DNA from: Lindgomyces ingoldianus
Taxonomy: Eukaryota > Ascomycota > Dothideomycetes > Pleosporales > Lindgomycetaceae
DNA: 64,000 nucleotides
Assembly (NCBI RefSeq): GCF_010093535.1
Contig: NW_022985170.1
Coordinates: forward strand, 786,016 to 850,015
Reading direction: 5' to 3'
This document shows, in pieces, positions 44,853-54,518 of this stretch. The notes beneath the pieces are model-generated. The model was not told where the DNA came from. It saw only the letters and a list, made by a program, of their open reading frames with translations, and did not search any database. How positions within the stretch are numbered: position 1 is the first letter of the stretch; each line of letters starts with the position of its first letter. A program made the position numbers and the translations under genes.

Positions 44853-45285
44853 GGTAGGGCAATTGGGGTGTTTGGGGTGGGGTGGAATGGTTGTAACCGT
44901 TGCTGGGGCAGGGAGTATGCAAAATAGTCCTCGAGGTTCATTAGGCCGATTAAAGATGAATTAGCACGCTAAAACGTGTAATCAAAACAGCTGCTGGGAA
45001 GGATAGTACATATAATTTTAAACAAAGACCTCATTCATGATGCCATAATCTTGCACATGCATAAAGAGGGAAAGAGGATACGGACACATTAAGCTTTGCA
45101 GTTCCAGCCAGTGAGAGAAGAGCAAGAAACTCTATATTTCATGTTACACAGAACAATCAAGCCCATTTCCCATTCAGCTAATTTCATTTTAAAGCAGAAC
45201 GCGGATATTCACTCGGTGCTGCACACATCACCATCTCCCTGAGAGCCAATCTTCCCATCCACCTATCTATCTGTCTATCTATACT
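44853..45285. other. Intergenic region between convergent genes
   Basis: About 430 AT-rich bases between the 3' ends of the repeat-protein gene and FBA1. There is a short CTATCTATCTGTCTATCTAT stretch near 45261-45281. Nothing else is supported. Confidence 0.55.
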
Positions 45286-46593
45286 TTACAATTGTCCAGC
45301 AGTGTAGAAGTCGTCCAGTGCAATCTTGACACGTGCGCTCATGGTTTTCTCGCCTTTGAGCTTGAAGTTAGTTTCATGGCATATGATATTATGTAAGAAA
45401 AGGGGGGGTTGCTGACCTTCACGGACCCATACACGGGGGTCGTAGTATTTCTTGTTTGGCTTGTCATCGCCGTCGGGGTTGCCGACTTGCGACGCCAAGT
45501 AGTCCTTCTTGTTGAGGACGTAGTCACGGATGCCGGTAAGGTACGCCCATTGGAGATCAGTCTGTGTCATGTCAGATGTTTCTCACGATTGGAGTAGGGA
45601 ATTCATACATCGAGGTTAACCTTAACAACACCGTATGAGATAGCCTCCCGGAAGTCCTCGACAGAGCTTCCGGATCCGCCGTGAAAGACAAGGAAGACAG
45701 GCTTGTCCTCCTTGGCTCCAGCCTTCTCCTTGACGTATGCCTGGTGCTTCTGCAAAAGAACGGGCTGGAGCTTGACGTTTCCGGGCTTGTAGACACCATG
45801 GACGTTTCCGAAACCGGCGGCAATGGAGAAATAAGGGCTGATGGGCGACAGGGTCTTGTAGATCTCGTAGATGTCTTCGGGCTGCGTGTACAGCGAGTTG
45901 TTGTCCACGTCCTCGTTATTCACGCCGTCCTCCTCGCCGCCCGTGATGCCAATCTCCATCTCCAGCCATTGCTTCATCGGCGCCGCGCGCTTTAGGTATT
46001 TCGCCGTTGTTTGGATGTTGTAGTCGACCGGGTCTTCCGACAAGTCGATCATGTGGGATGAGAAAAGCGGCTCGCCATGCTCCTTGAAGTAGGCCTCGTC
46101 GGCGTCGAGCATGCCATCGAGCCATGGCAGAAGCTTCTTTGCGCAGTGGTCGGTGTGCAGGACAACCGGGATGCCGTACGCGGGAGCGACGGAGCGGATG
46201 TAGTGGGCAGCAGCGACGGCTCCTGCAATGGAGGCTGTTTGGTCCTTGTTGTCCACGCCCTTTCCGGCGAAGTAGGCGGCACCGCCTGTGTTTTAAGTTA
46301 GCCTCATCTTGATACTAGATCTCGGTCCTCGGGAGATGTGCATGCCTTGGCTGGCCTGCAGGATGATGGGAGATTGCTTATCTCTCGCTGCCTCTAGAGC
46401 TGCGACGACCGTGGAGCTGGACGTCACGTTGATGGCCGGAATGGCGAAGCCCTTCTCCTGGGCATAGTTGAAGAGCTTCAGAACATCGTCGCCGACGATA
46501 ACTGGGGTGCATTAGCACAGACAACGAAAAGCAGGCAGAACAGGCGAGAAACGTACCACCAGTCTTGCGGGAGAGGACGTCTTTGGCACCCAT
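45286..46593 (-). CDS. FBA1: Fructose-bisphosphate aldolase, class II (360 aa)
   Basis: Exons (minus) 46593-46557, 46501-46346, 46285-45609, 45561-45417 and 45353-45286 give 360 codons, exactly the family length. It cleaves fructose-1,6-bisphosphate in glycolysis; a zinc enzyme of the cytosol. Conserved elements are SRKTGVIVGDD across intron 1, HTDHCAKKLLPW (zinc His and catalytic Asp), SSHMIDLSE, GFGNVHGVYKPG (zinc His), FHGGSGS (zinc His), NLDTDLQWAY across intron 3 and REGEKTMSARV across intron 4. Intron 2 begins GCATGC rather than GT (CAAG|GCATGC..ACACAG): only this junction restores QASQGGAAYFAG, and no GT donor lies nearby, so it is a GC-AG intron. The gene is convergent with the NKLDPR-repeat gene. 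Confidence 0.96.
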
Positions 46594-47334
46594 GGTTGCA
46601 ATTGAATCTGGGAGGCGAAGGTGTTAATTGAGTGAAGGCGAGAGCGCGTCGTATAAATGTGTTCGTGGGTGCGTCAATGGGCTACAGTGGTGTAGTGAGG
46701 GAGAGTGTGAGCTAATTGTTGTTGAGCGTGTGCGTTGAGGAAAGAGTTCAGGTGGGGTTTCCCAAGCCACCCCACCATGGCGCCGCTATGGGGAAACATA
46801 TCTCGGCCAAAAAGAAAGCACAGCAAAATCTGCTTGTCATCTTACCTCGATTCTGTCCGGTACAAATCTAACGATGCGTATTGGCCAATTCAACCCCAAT
46901 CTTACTTTGCTTTACAGGATGACGTGGGGAGCGCCATTTATATGGGTTCGCTCGTCACGCCTCTTCACGGCCGCGCTCTGAAGTCATCCGAAGAGGAGCT
47001 CGGCACAGCAGGTCACAGGCGGTCTTTGGTCATATGTCTCTGTCCGAGTCTCCCCGTAGGCATGCTGTCTAGACCTTGAATTGCCGAGTGCTTCAAGCTT
47101 CTCTCCAGCGTGCCTCAGAAGATGGCCAATCACATGCATGCAGGCTGCCTGGCTGAGGCTGTCGTGCTCCGAAGAGCCGCTTCAGGCTTCGTTTCCATTT
47201 TTCCGTGTCGACCCCGAGTCGGCATATGCTCCTGTTGTACAAGTATCTATTCAGTGTGCGGACACAGGTCCGTGATCTGACCTCCACATCCATGTCGGTG
47301 TCCTTAGAACCCGAGTTCATCTGTCGGTGTCTGC
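46594..47334. other. FBA1 promoter and 3' flank of bL9m gene
   Basis: The 740 bases lie between two minus-strand genes. A plus-strand frame at 46735-47079 crosses the promoter but has no motif. No gene is called. Confidence 0.5.
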
Positions 47335-48250
47335 TCACTCCTTCGCTCGAATGCGGACAGTCCTCGTTATTGGCGCAGCAGCTCCTTGGGCCTGGATCTC
47401 CACCTTGAATGAGCCCAGCTGCTTCACGCGAGTCGAATCTCCTTCTGTATGGCCCTCGACGAATCGAATATCGCTCTCTGAGAGCAGAACACGTGCTGCC
47501 TCGTCGTTGTGGGCCAGTGCCAACTTAATTGTCGCCGCAACGTCTGCTGTAGACACGGAACCGTAGATTCCAGTTGATTCAACCTGCGACTTCTTCGCCA
47601 TTGCGGCAGCTGTGAGGACATCGGCTGCATCGGACGCTCCATGTCGGGGCTGTGCTGTTTCTACCTTCTCATGCGGAATGGGCTGGCGCGTGAAGTCGAT
47701 TGTAGCAGGAACGAATGTCGTGAGAAGCTGCATAGAGCGCTCAGGCTAGTCGTCGGTTAGTACGAGGAGCTTTTCACTATTGCACAATGAGGGCCCTACA
47801 GTAAGCATATCAATCTCAATGGGCCGCACGTATGGTGCCCGCTGCTGCATGACCTCTTCCTCCCCCCCCTCCTCCTCCTCGATAAATGTTCGCCGCACAC
47901 CAAACTCGACGTCCCGTGCCATTGTGACCCCCTCGGCCTTCAATTGCTTCAACTGAGGCGGGGTGACATAGTCGGCAATGCGGAAAGGGAACCATTGGTT
48001 TCTCATCATTGCAGGGGCAATTGGAATATAGGAGCCTACAGAGCATGAGCAGATGTCAACACCACTTTTGCTTGAGCTTCGCAAGCTTCTCACCTGCACG
48101 CCCAAACCGCGGCACATCTCTGCGCAGCTTGACGACAATGTTGCGCTCTGCCTCCCTCGCCGCCTTGGATTTGCTGCGCACCTGCTGCACTGCTCTTCGC
48201 ATGCAGGACGCACACTGCGGCAGCAACGTAGGCCTCGCTAGTGACGCCAT
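47335..48250 (-). CDS. MRPL50: Mitochondrial large-subunit ribosomal protein bL9m (267 aa)
   Basis: Exons (minus) 48250-48094, 48035-47800 and 47745-47335 give 267 codons. The N-terminal L9 domain reads VVKLRRDVPRFGRAGSYIPIA and then MMRNQWFPFRIADYVTP, matching the bL9 pattern of a Val/Leu-rich strand, D-V-P-x-x-G-x-x-G and R-N-x-x-(I/F)-P. The Gly of the second motif is formed across intron 1 (GCA G|GC), so this donor (GTGAGA) was preferred to the open frame that continues. The N-terminus is Arg/Ser-rich, as in a mitochondrial presequence. The long C-terminal part (AARVLLSESDIRFV, VKQLGSFKVEIQ) resembles fungal L9 extensions. It acts in the mitochondrial ribosome. Confidence 0.8.
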
Positions 48251-48652
48251 CGAGGTGTTGTTGTTGGAGTCGTGTTGCGCAGTGTACAAATATAAATCTC
48301 ACCCTGTCCGTCCGGAGCGGAACTGGCGACGCTGGCAAAACTGGCGAAGCTTGCGAATGGGCCGCTGACCCGCTCCGTATCAACCGGCTTTGCTTTTACT
48401 AGCCCCCTCTGCGGGCTCACGAAACAACGATAGCCGCGATGACTACGTTTCGCCGACACCATTGCGATCCGGGCAAGTGTCAGACGATGGCTATCTGCGC
48501 AGAGTCGCTGCTTGTAACCTCTCACACCTCTTTTGTGCTTGCCATACCCCCCCGCAACCTGCCACAGCATCCGTCTACAACCACCCCGCCGTAAGCCCCG
48601 GTACCGGATCTTGCGGGAGACGGGAGAGTGGAGGGAACACAGAGGCACCGCT
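48251..48652. promoter_or_regulatory. Divergent promoter, bL9m / Ubp16
   Basis: The 402 bases between the two ATG codons must serve both genes. No TATA box or repeat stands out; frames that read through it into Ubp16 lack a plausible upstream start. Confidence 0.5.
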
Positions 48653-50467
48653 ATGCCAGAAAAGCCCCTCACGATAGCCACCTATGCTGCCGGAGCCTCT
48701 CTCGCTGCTATTACCCTCGTCTACGTCTTCGGCCCAACCTTCTTCCTGGACAATGAGGCCTCCAACTCCCACAAGAAAGGCGTCGTCGGCCTCAGCAACG
48801 CCGCCAACGACTGCTTCATCAATTCGATACTCCAGGCGTTGGCAGGGCTGCCTGATTTGCGCATATACCTGATACGGGAGACCCACCGCCGGAAGCTTGA
48901 CGGGCCGGAGGTGTACCATGTTGACCGCGAAAGAGTGGGTGCGGAGAAGCGGCCGGTGAAGCCATGGAAGCTGGAGGGATTGCAGAAGGGCATGGTCACG
49001 TATGCGCTCAAAGAAGTCTTGGACAAGCTGAACGAACGCCCAATCTATAAGAAGACTATTTCTCCGCAGCCATTCATTCGGGCTCTTGAGCGCGCTTTCG
49101 GCACCCGGATCAGCCGGCAGCAGCAGGATGCGCAAGAATTCTTACAAATTGTGACTGAGCGGCTGTGTGACGAGTACCACGCAGGGAGCAGGGCCAGGCG
49201 GCATGCACAGAAACTCGGGATCACAATCACAAAGGGGGACACGGAGTCAGAAAAGCTGGAAATTGCGGAGCAGTTTGGCGTAATCCCTGCCGACATTCCA
49301 ACAGAAGATGTCGAAAAGGAAAAAGAGTGGGACACACTAGAGGACGAAATTCCGGCGGATGAGGAAGGCTTTCCCTTCGAGGGCAAAATTGAATCCCAGA
49401 TCGAATGTCTGACTTGCGGTTTCAAACCCAAACCGGCCGTATCGACCTTTGTCACTCTGACATTGAACGTGCCCCAGAAGTCTTCCACATCATTAAACAC
49501 ATGCTTCGATGGGATGATGAAAGTCGAACACATAGATGACTTCAAATGCGAGTACTGCCGTTTGGAACTCGCGCTTCGAAGTAAGTTAAAAGAGCTGAGC
49601 CGCGCTTCGGCCCCAGAGACAAAAGAGCGAGTAGATTCAGACATCAAAAAGATTCGAGCCGCCCTTGACCAAGACCCTGAGAAACCCCCAGAAGACGTCG
49701 AGCTCCCTGATTCGAGCGCAGCACCACGCCGTCGAATTGCCCGTCACATGTACATCTCTTCTTTTCCAAAAGTCCTTGCTATTCACCTATCACGTTCCAT
49801 GTTTGCCATGGGAAGTGTTTCCACAAAGAACCTGGCCAAGGTGTCTTTCCCCGAGTCTCTTCCGTTGGGTGGTCTACTCAAGCGGAAGAACTACCGGCTT
49901 CTTGGAATAATTACTCACAAAGGAAGCCACAATAGCGGTCACTACGAGTCTTTTCGTCGCCAGGTACAGCCTATTCCTTATTCTACTCCCCACTCCTTTG
50001 GCGCAGGAGGTGTATACAGCGTTCAAGGGAGTCCAAATCCGTCCGCGGTTCAGAGTCCCAGAATCTCCACAGTAAACCTTGTCAATCCAAGTGGGCGAGT
50101 ATCACCTGTACCCTCAACACCCGCCGTCGATTCTCCATCTGCCCGATCTCTCTCTTCTCAATCATCTTTGGCCTCGCGTGGCCCCGCTCCAACTTCCGCA
50201 CCTCGCGACGACGATACTCTGCAGCCGCCCTCATCGTCGCCGTCCTCATCAAGACCGAAAAGCATAAGGTCTCTCAAGGAGAAGGCTACTGCATCCGTCA
50301 CTGATCTTACCCAGCTAAAACGAAAGCCGAAGCGCACTACCAATCGGTGGTGGCGAATAAGTGACGATAAGATCAAAGAAAGTAAGACTAGTGAAGTCTT
50401 GAACATGCAAAAGGAGGTATACTTGCTATTCTACGAGTTAGACAAGCGAAACGATGAGGACGCATAG
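48653..50467 (+). CDS. UBP16: Membrane-anchored ubiquitin-specific protease, Ubp16-like (604 aa)
   Basis: A single exon of 605 codons from ATG 48653; the frame is open upstream but begins at a non-ATG. A hydrophobic segment at about 7-30 (IATYAAGASLAAITLVYVFGP) would anchor it, as in yeast Ubp16 (mitochondrial outer membrane) and human USP30. It removes ubiquitin by a Cys protease triad: Cys box GLSNAANDCFINSILQAL, QQQDAQEFL (QQDAxEF box), and His box GSHNSGHYESF. A zinc knuckle is visible (CLTCGF and CEYCRL). Between the His box and the final strand pair (NRWWRISDDKI, VYLLFYEL) lies an insertion of about 125 residues, rich in Ser/Pro and disordered. The mitochondrial outer membrane location is inferred from family. 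Confidence 0.9.
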   Translation: MPEKPLTIATYAAGASLAAITLVYVFGPTFFLDNEASNSHKKGVVGLSNAANDCFINSILQALAGLPDLRIYLIRETHRRKLDGPEVYHVDRERVGAEKRPVKPWKLEGLQKGMVTYALKEVLDKLNERPIYKKTISPQPFIRALERAFGTRISRQQQDAQEFLQIVTERLCDEYHAGSRARRHAQKLGITITKGDTESEKLEIAEQFGVIPADIPTEDVEKEKEWDTLEDEIPADEEGFPFEGKIESQIECLTCGFKPKPAVSTFVTLTLNVPQKSSTSLNTCFDGMMKVEHIDDFKCEYCRLELALRSKLKELSRASAPETKERVDSDIKKIRAALDQDPEKPPEDVELPDSSAAPRRRIARHMYISSFPKVLAIHLSRSMFAMGSVSTKNLAKVSFPESLPLGGLLKRKNYRLLGIITHKGSHNSGHYESFRRQVQPIPYSTPHSFGAGGVYSVQGSPNPSAVQSPRISTVNLVNPSGRVSPVPSTPAVDSPSARSLSSQSSLASRGPAPTSAPRDDDTLQPPSSSPSSSRPKSIRSLKEKATASVTDLTQLKRKPKRTTNRWWRISDDKIKESKTSEVLNMQKEVYLLFYELDKRNDEDA

Positions 50468-51049
50468 AGAGATCTATGTTTTTACATCTTTGAGACGGCG
50501 TTGGACGCATGGCAAAAAGGGATATTGAGGGTGGGTTTCTTGGATCATTGGAAGCATCTAGTTAGATCTTAGATACTCGTTTGCTCTCGAGACACGTTAC
50601 CTGTATTCTATACCTTTGTGTAGACATTGGAATTCTTAGAGGTGGATTATTTCATCGTAATCGTCATTGGCCAATCACCTCAACCTCAGGCACCAAACCC
50701 CCACTTGACAACCTCCACCTCCAATCCCCCTTCACCCTCTAACCAATTGTCAGGTTGCGCCTGCGATGCAACCCACAGTCGTACTCTGATGCTACTTCAC
50801 AGTCACAGTTCCCCGCGTTTTCACTAACTAGTGTTGTGGAGAAAGGCAATTCAGGTGTTGAGATAGCTGTTTCCCTTCAGCCTTCCAGGCACCTTCCGAC
50901 TACTAAAGCATCCCACCTCACCTCACTTCTCCACCCCCAGGAACTCCTGATCTCACGAGCGGGGCCATCCGACACCACATTCCCTTAGAAACACGAATAC
51001 ATCACCTAATTATTCAGAATAGAACTGGCCTCGTGCTCAATTGCCCATC
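50468..51049. other. Intergenic region before the oxidoreductase gene
   Basis: About 580 bases, AC/CT-rich toward the right end, as in a promoter. No gene is supported. Confidence 0.5.
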
Positions 51050-52850
51050 ATGCGCAACTTATTTAAACGCAAGTCTGTCGCTCCCACCTCTGATGATGCA
51101 CCCGCATCTGATGGAAGAGCTACCGAGAAGTCGACGACGAATAGTGAAGAAAATATGTTTTTGAAAGCTCCAGGAAGACAGGAATTCAAGGATCCGCCTC
51201 ATATCCTTATCATCGGCGCTGGCTCTCGTGGTTCAGCTTACGCCAGAGCCGCGCAAACGTCTACGAATGCTGTCATCGCTGCAATTGCTGAACCAATCGA
51301 GTACAAGCGAGCCCAGTTCGGCAAGAAATTCATCTGGGGCTCCGAAGGACCCAAGCCTGAACAGCAATTCCCCGATTGGAAGCAATGGGTGAAGTTTGAG
51401 GAAACTAGACGGCAGAGAGAAAGGGCTGGTGAGAAGGTAGAGAAGGGTGTTGATGCGGTGTTTGTCTGTGTGCTGGACGAGATGCATGAGGAGGTTGTTT
51501 GTGGTATTGCGCCATTGGGTCTCCATATCTGTGTCGAAAAGCCACTTTCGACTTCCCTGCAGAGCTGTATGAATATCTACAGTTCACTAAAGGGCGAGGA
51601 ACAGAAGAGGAAGACGCTCACCAATGGGCATATCAACGGAGAGGTTAATGGGAAGACGAAAGCGAAAGAGACCGTGTTCGGCATTTGCCATGTTCTTAGG
51701 TACAGTCCGCACAACATGATGCTTAGGCAGCTGGTGCTGGAGAAAGAGGTCATTGGAGATGTCTTGAGCATTGAACATGTGGAGCCTGTGGGATGGTGGC
51801 ATTTTTCTCATAGTTATGTGAGGTATGTTTCTCACGTTCGTTTGTACCACGAGCCTGTTAGGATGAAGCTAATTTCGCATCAGAGGCAATTGGAGAAAAG
51901 AATCAACCACCGCCCCCTCCCTCCTAACCAAGTCTTGTCACGACATCGACTTCATCATGTGGATGTTATGTTCCCCACCCCCAAACAGTGGTACGCAACC
52001 GCACTTACCCTCCTACCTTACCTCAACTGGCTCCAGGAAGTTCTTCCGAAAGGAAAGGAAGCCAAAAGGTGCGGGCGATGCCACGAACTGTCTATCGTGC
52101 CCATATGAGCAAGACTGTGATTACAGCGCGAAGAAAATCTACCTTGAGAAGCAGCTGAAGTTTGGTAACACTGGATGGCCTGTTAAAATTGTCAATCCTG
52201 AGATTGAAGAATGCTACAAGAGCTTCGGTATCGAAGCAGCAAGCGAAAAGCTGCTAGGGAGCCTGAGGGAAGACTACTCACCAAAGACGCCTGTCAAGGA
52301 AGTTGAGAGCCGTCCTTGGTTTGGCCGGTGTGTTTTCGAATCAGACAACGACGTCTGCGACGACCAATGTGTGACGATTACTTGGGATGACGATCCCATC
52401 AGCAACGAAGACGATGGCAGGCCAATCTTAAAAGGACGAGGCGCAAAGACTGCTCAGTTCCACATGGTAGCGTTTACAGACAAGATTTGTGAGCGTCGAG
52501 GACGGATATACGGCACAAAGGGGGAGATTGAGTACGACAGCGCTAGTATCAAAGTGCACGACTTCTCCACAGGGTACACGAAAGTTCACCACCCCCATAT
52601 CGCAGGAGGTGGACACGGAGGTGGAGACGAAGGGTTGGCGAGGCAGTTCATTATGGCGGTAGAAGCTGTCGATAATCAGGGGATGTCGGCGGCAGAGGCT
52701 CAGCGGAAATTCCTCGGGTGTGACCTGGACGAGGCATTCCGGAGTCACGCAATGGTCTTTGCTGCTGACGAGGCCCGAAAGGAGAGAAAGGTAGTAGACT
52801 GGAAGCAATGGTGGCAGGATCAGGTGGAACAGCAATTCCACCAGCGGTAA
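51050..52850 (+). CDS. Gfo/Idh/MocA-family NAD(P)-dependent oxidoreductase (579 aa)
   Basis: Exons 51050-51822 and 51884-52850 give 579 codons. The ATG at 51050 is used, not the in-frame TTG at 51041. The Rossmann motif ILIIGAGSRGSAYA lies near residue 53, then AAIAEP, then VFVCVLDEMH and the family marker GLHICVEKPLS (E-K-P). The second domain has SCHDIDFIMWM, made just after the splice, and a Cys cluster CLSCPYEQDC. The C-terminal part, with GRIYGTKGEIEYD, is typical of sugar and inositol-type dehydrogenases. It is cytosolic by default. The substrate is unknown. A polar segment between the EKP motif and domain 2 (about 185-205, GEVNGKTKAK) is an insertion relative to bacterial members. Confidence 0.88.
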
Positions 52851-54518
52851 AAACAGACCAGCGAGGTATCCAGGGTGGTCTCCGGACATGACGAAGCTGG
52901 GCGCGTACGGCAAAAGCATGACCATCATCATTTCGGTTTCTGAGGTCTAGAGGCGAGCTCAGGCGACGATGAAGCGATGAAGTGTTCGAGGTGCTGTCTG
53001 CTTTGGGGCAATTAGCGGAAATTCAGATTTCCGGTTTGAGACTGGTTCTTCCGGTCTGGGGTTATTTTGGGGAGATGTTGTGTTACTAATTAAACCTAAT
53101 AGCTCTTGTTTGAGATGGCCGGCGCTTAAATAACCCCTGTTTGGGAGTGACACATGGCAGCATGAGGCTCTACGGACATTATTTTAGCCTTGTAACAGTC
53201 TCATCGCCAGCCCTACCCTCCATGAGAGCGTTTCCCCGTGCAACGTTTGGTCGATGTCGGCGCTTGGGTGGTAGATGGCCAGCAGCCAATGGGCAGGCTA
53301 GCCTCACAGTGAATCGGCAAAGAATCTGACCGCGGAGCGCAAACTGACGTTCGGACGGTTCCGGGGTTAGCGGGCGCTGTAGTCAAGCGTTGCGTTGCGC
53401 ATGACGAGCTGGAGCTGTCGAACAGCGAGAGCGTGGAAGTGGGCGATGCCTGAGACCCCGAACAGCAACGAGCGCAACGCGAACTCAACGCGACATCACA
53501 CTGAGCGATTTCTCGACCGTGTTATAGTCGTGAACAGAGAGGCTGGAGAGAATGAGTCACTGCTGTCTCCATGCACGGCGATATCAAGAAACGAAACAGC
53601 AAGCATTCGTGGGCCAATCGTGTGTCTTTCCCGGCAATGACTCTTGACGGCTGCAGAAACAAGCCTCTTGGTGCTGTTCACTCCCCTGTTGCCCCACGTC
53701 CGCGGGAGTCCGTTCATCGCCAGCGCAGGCGCTAAAGATCAACACCACACCCATCCATTCGCCCCTTCGCGCTGCAATCTTCAAACTGCCGCCCTCGTCT
53801 CTACAATCATCGTTCAATGTCCCACGACAGCGCTACAATACGGCGCCACGGCTCCCGGTTTCATCTTAGCCAGCCGCCCCGCATGCAGCGCCTCGCCGTT
53901 CTGCTCCGGTTCTGTATAGCGACTCTACTGCAACCTCACTGCCCGCAGCCACTCATAGTCAATCCTTCCATCCCGCCAAACCGGATCTGTTCCGCGCCGC
54001 TTCAGAAATAGAAAAGTAGGCTTGTAAACTACAGCAGTTATGCTTCTCTCCCATGTACTCGCCCACATGTCCGCTAAGTTTCAGGCGTCTTCTAGCAGCA
54101 GATCTGTTGTGATACTGCCGCCAGACCGCTCGATAACCCCGGGCCTCGTTTTTGGGCCTCGATGAATCTTGTTTCAGAGTGTTTTAGCGCTAGAGTGCGA
54201 TCGTGGTGCGCGTCGCGATCCAGTGGATCTGATGCCTTCAATCTGAGGAGGATAAGTAAGGTAGCTTTGCCGCACAACCAACGTCCGCTCCAGCATTCAT
54301 TTACATTGCACTGCCTTACGAGCCCCGACGAGTTCCCTTTGTTCCATTTGCATTGCCACTAACAACCCCGGGGCTGGCCTCTACTCTAATCACTATTCAT
54401 AATTTGCCTTTCGCTCCTGTCCAGTCCTTTTGCGTAAGTCAATTCGCTGTCGTCATTCGTTCCTATGAACTACATCCTCACGCTTTTTTTTTAGTCTGGT
54501 AGCAATTCTCAATTCACA
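52851..54518. other. Intergenic 1.67 kb with 5'-UTR intron of the next gene
   Basis: No gene is supported. It holds the 3' flank of the oxidoreductase gene and, at the right end, the leader of the gene at 54519. A clear 61-base intron (GTAAGT at 54434, T8 tract, TTAG ending 54494) lies in that leader. Open frames such as 53496-53717 lack motifs. Confidence 0.5.
54434..54494 (+). other. Probable 5'-UTR intron
   Basis: It starts GTAAGTCAATT, contains an AACTAC-type branch candidate and ends in a TTTTTTTTAG acceptor. It lies 24 bases before the ATG of the 597-aa protein, with no start codon in a good frame upstream. Confidence 0.6.

Noticed and set aside
46735..47079. 115-codon plus-strand frame upstream of FBA1
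   Set aside because: It crosses the aldolase promoter, has no motif and begins at a non-ATG codon.
48533..48652. 40-codon N-terminal extension of Ubp16
   Set aside because: Begins at a non-ATG codon and lies in the shared promoter; the ATG at 48653 gives the expected membrane anchor at the N-terminus.
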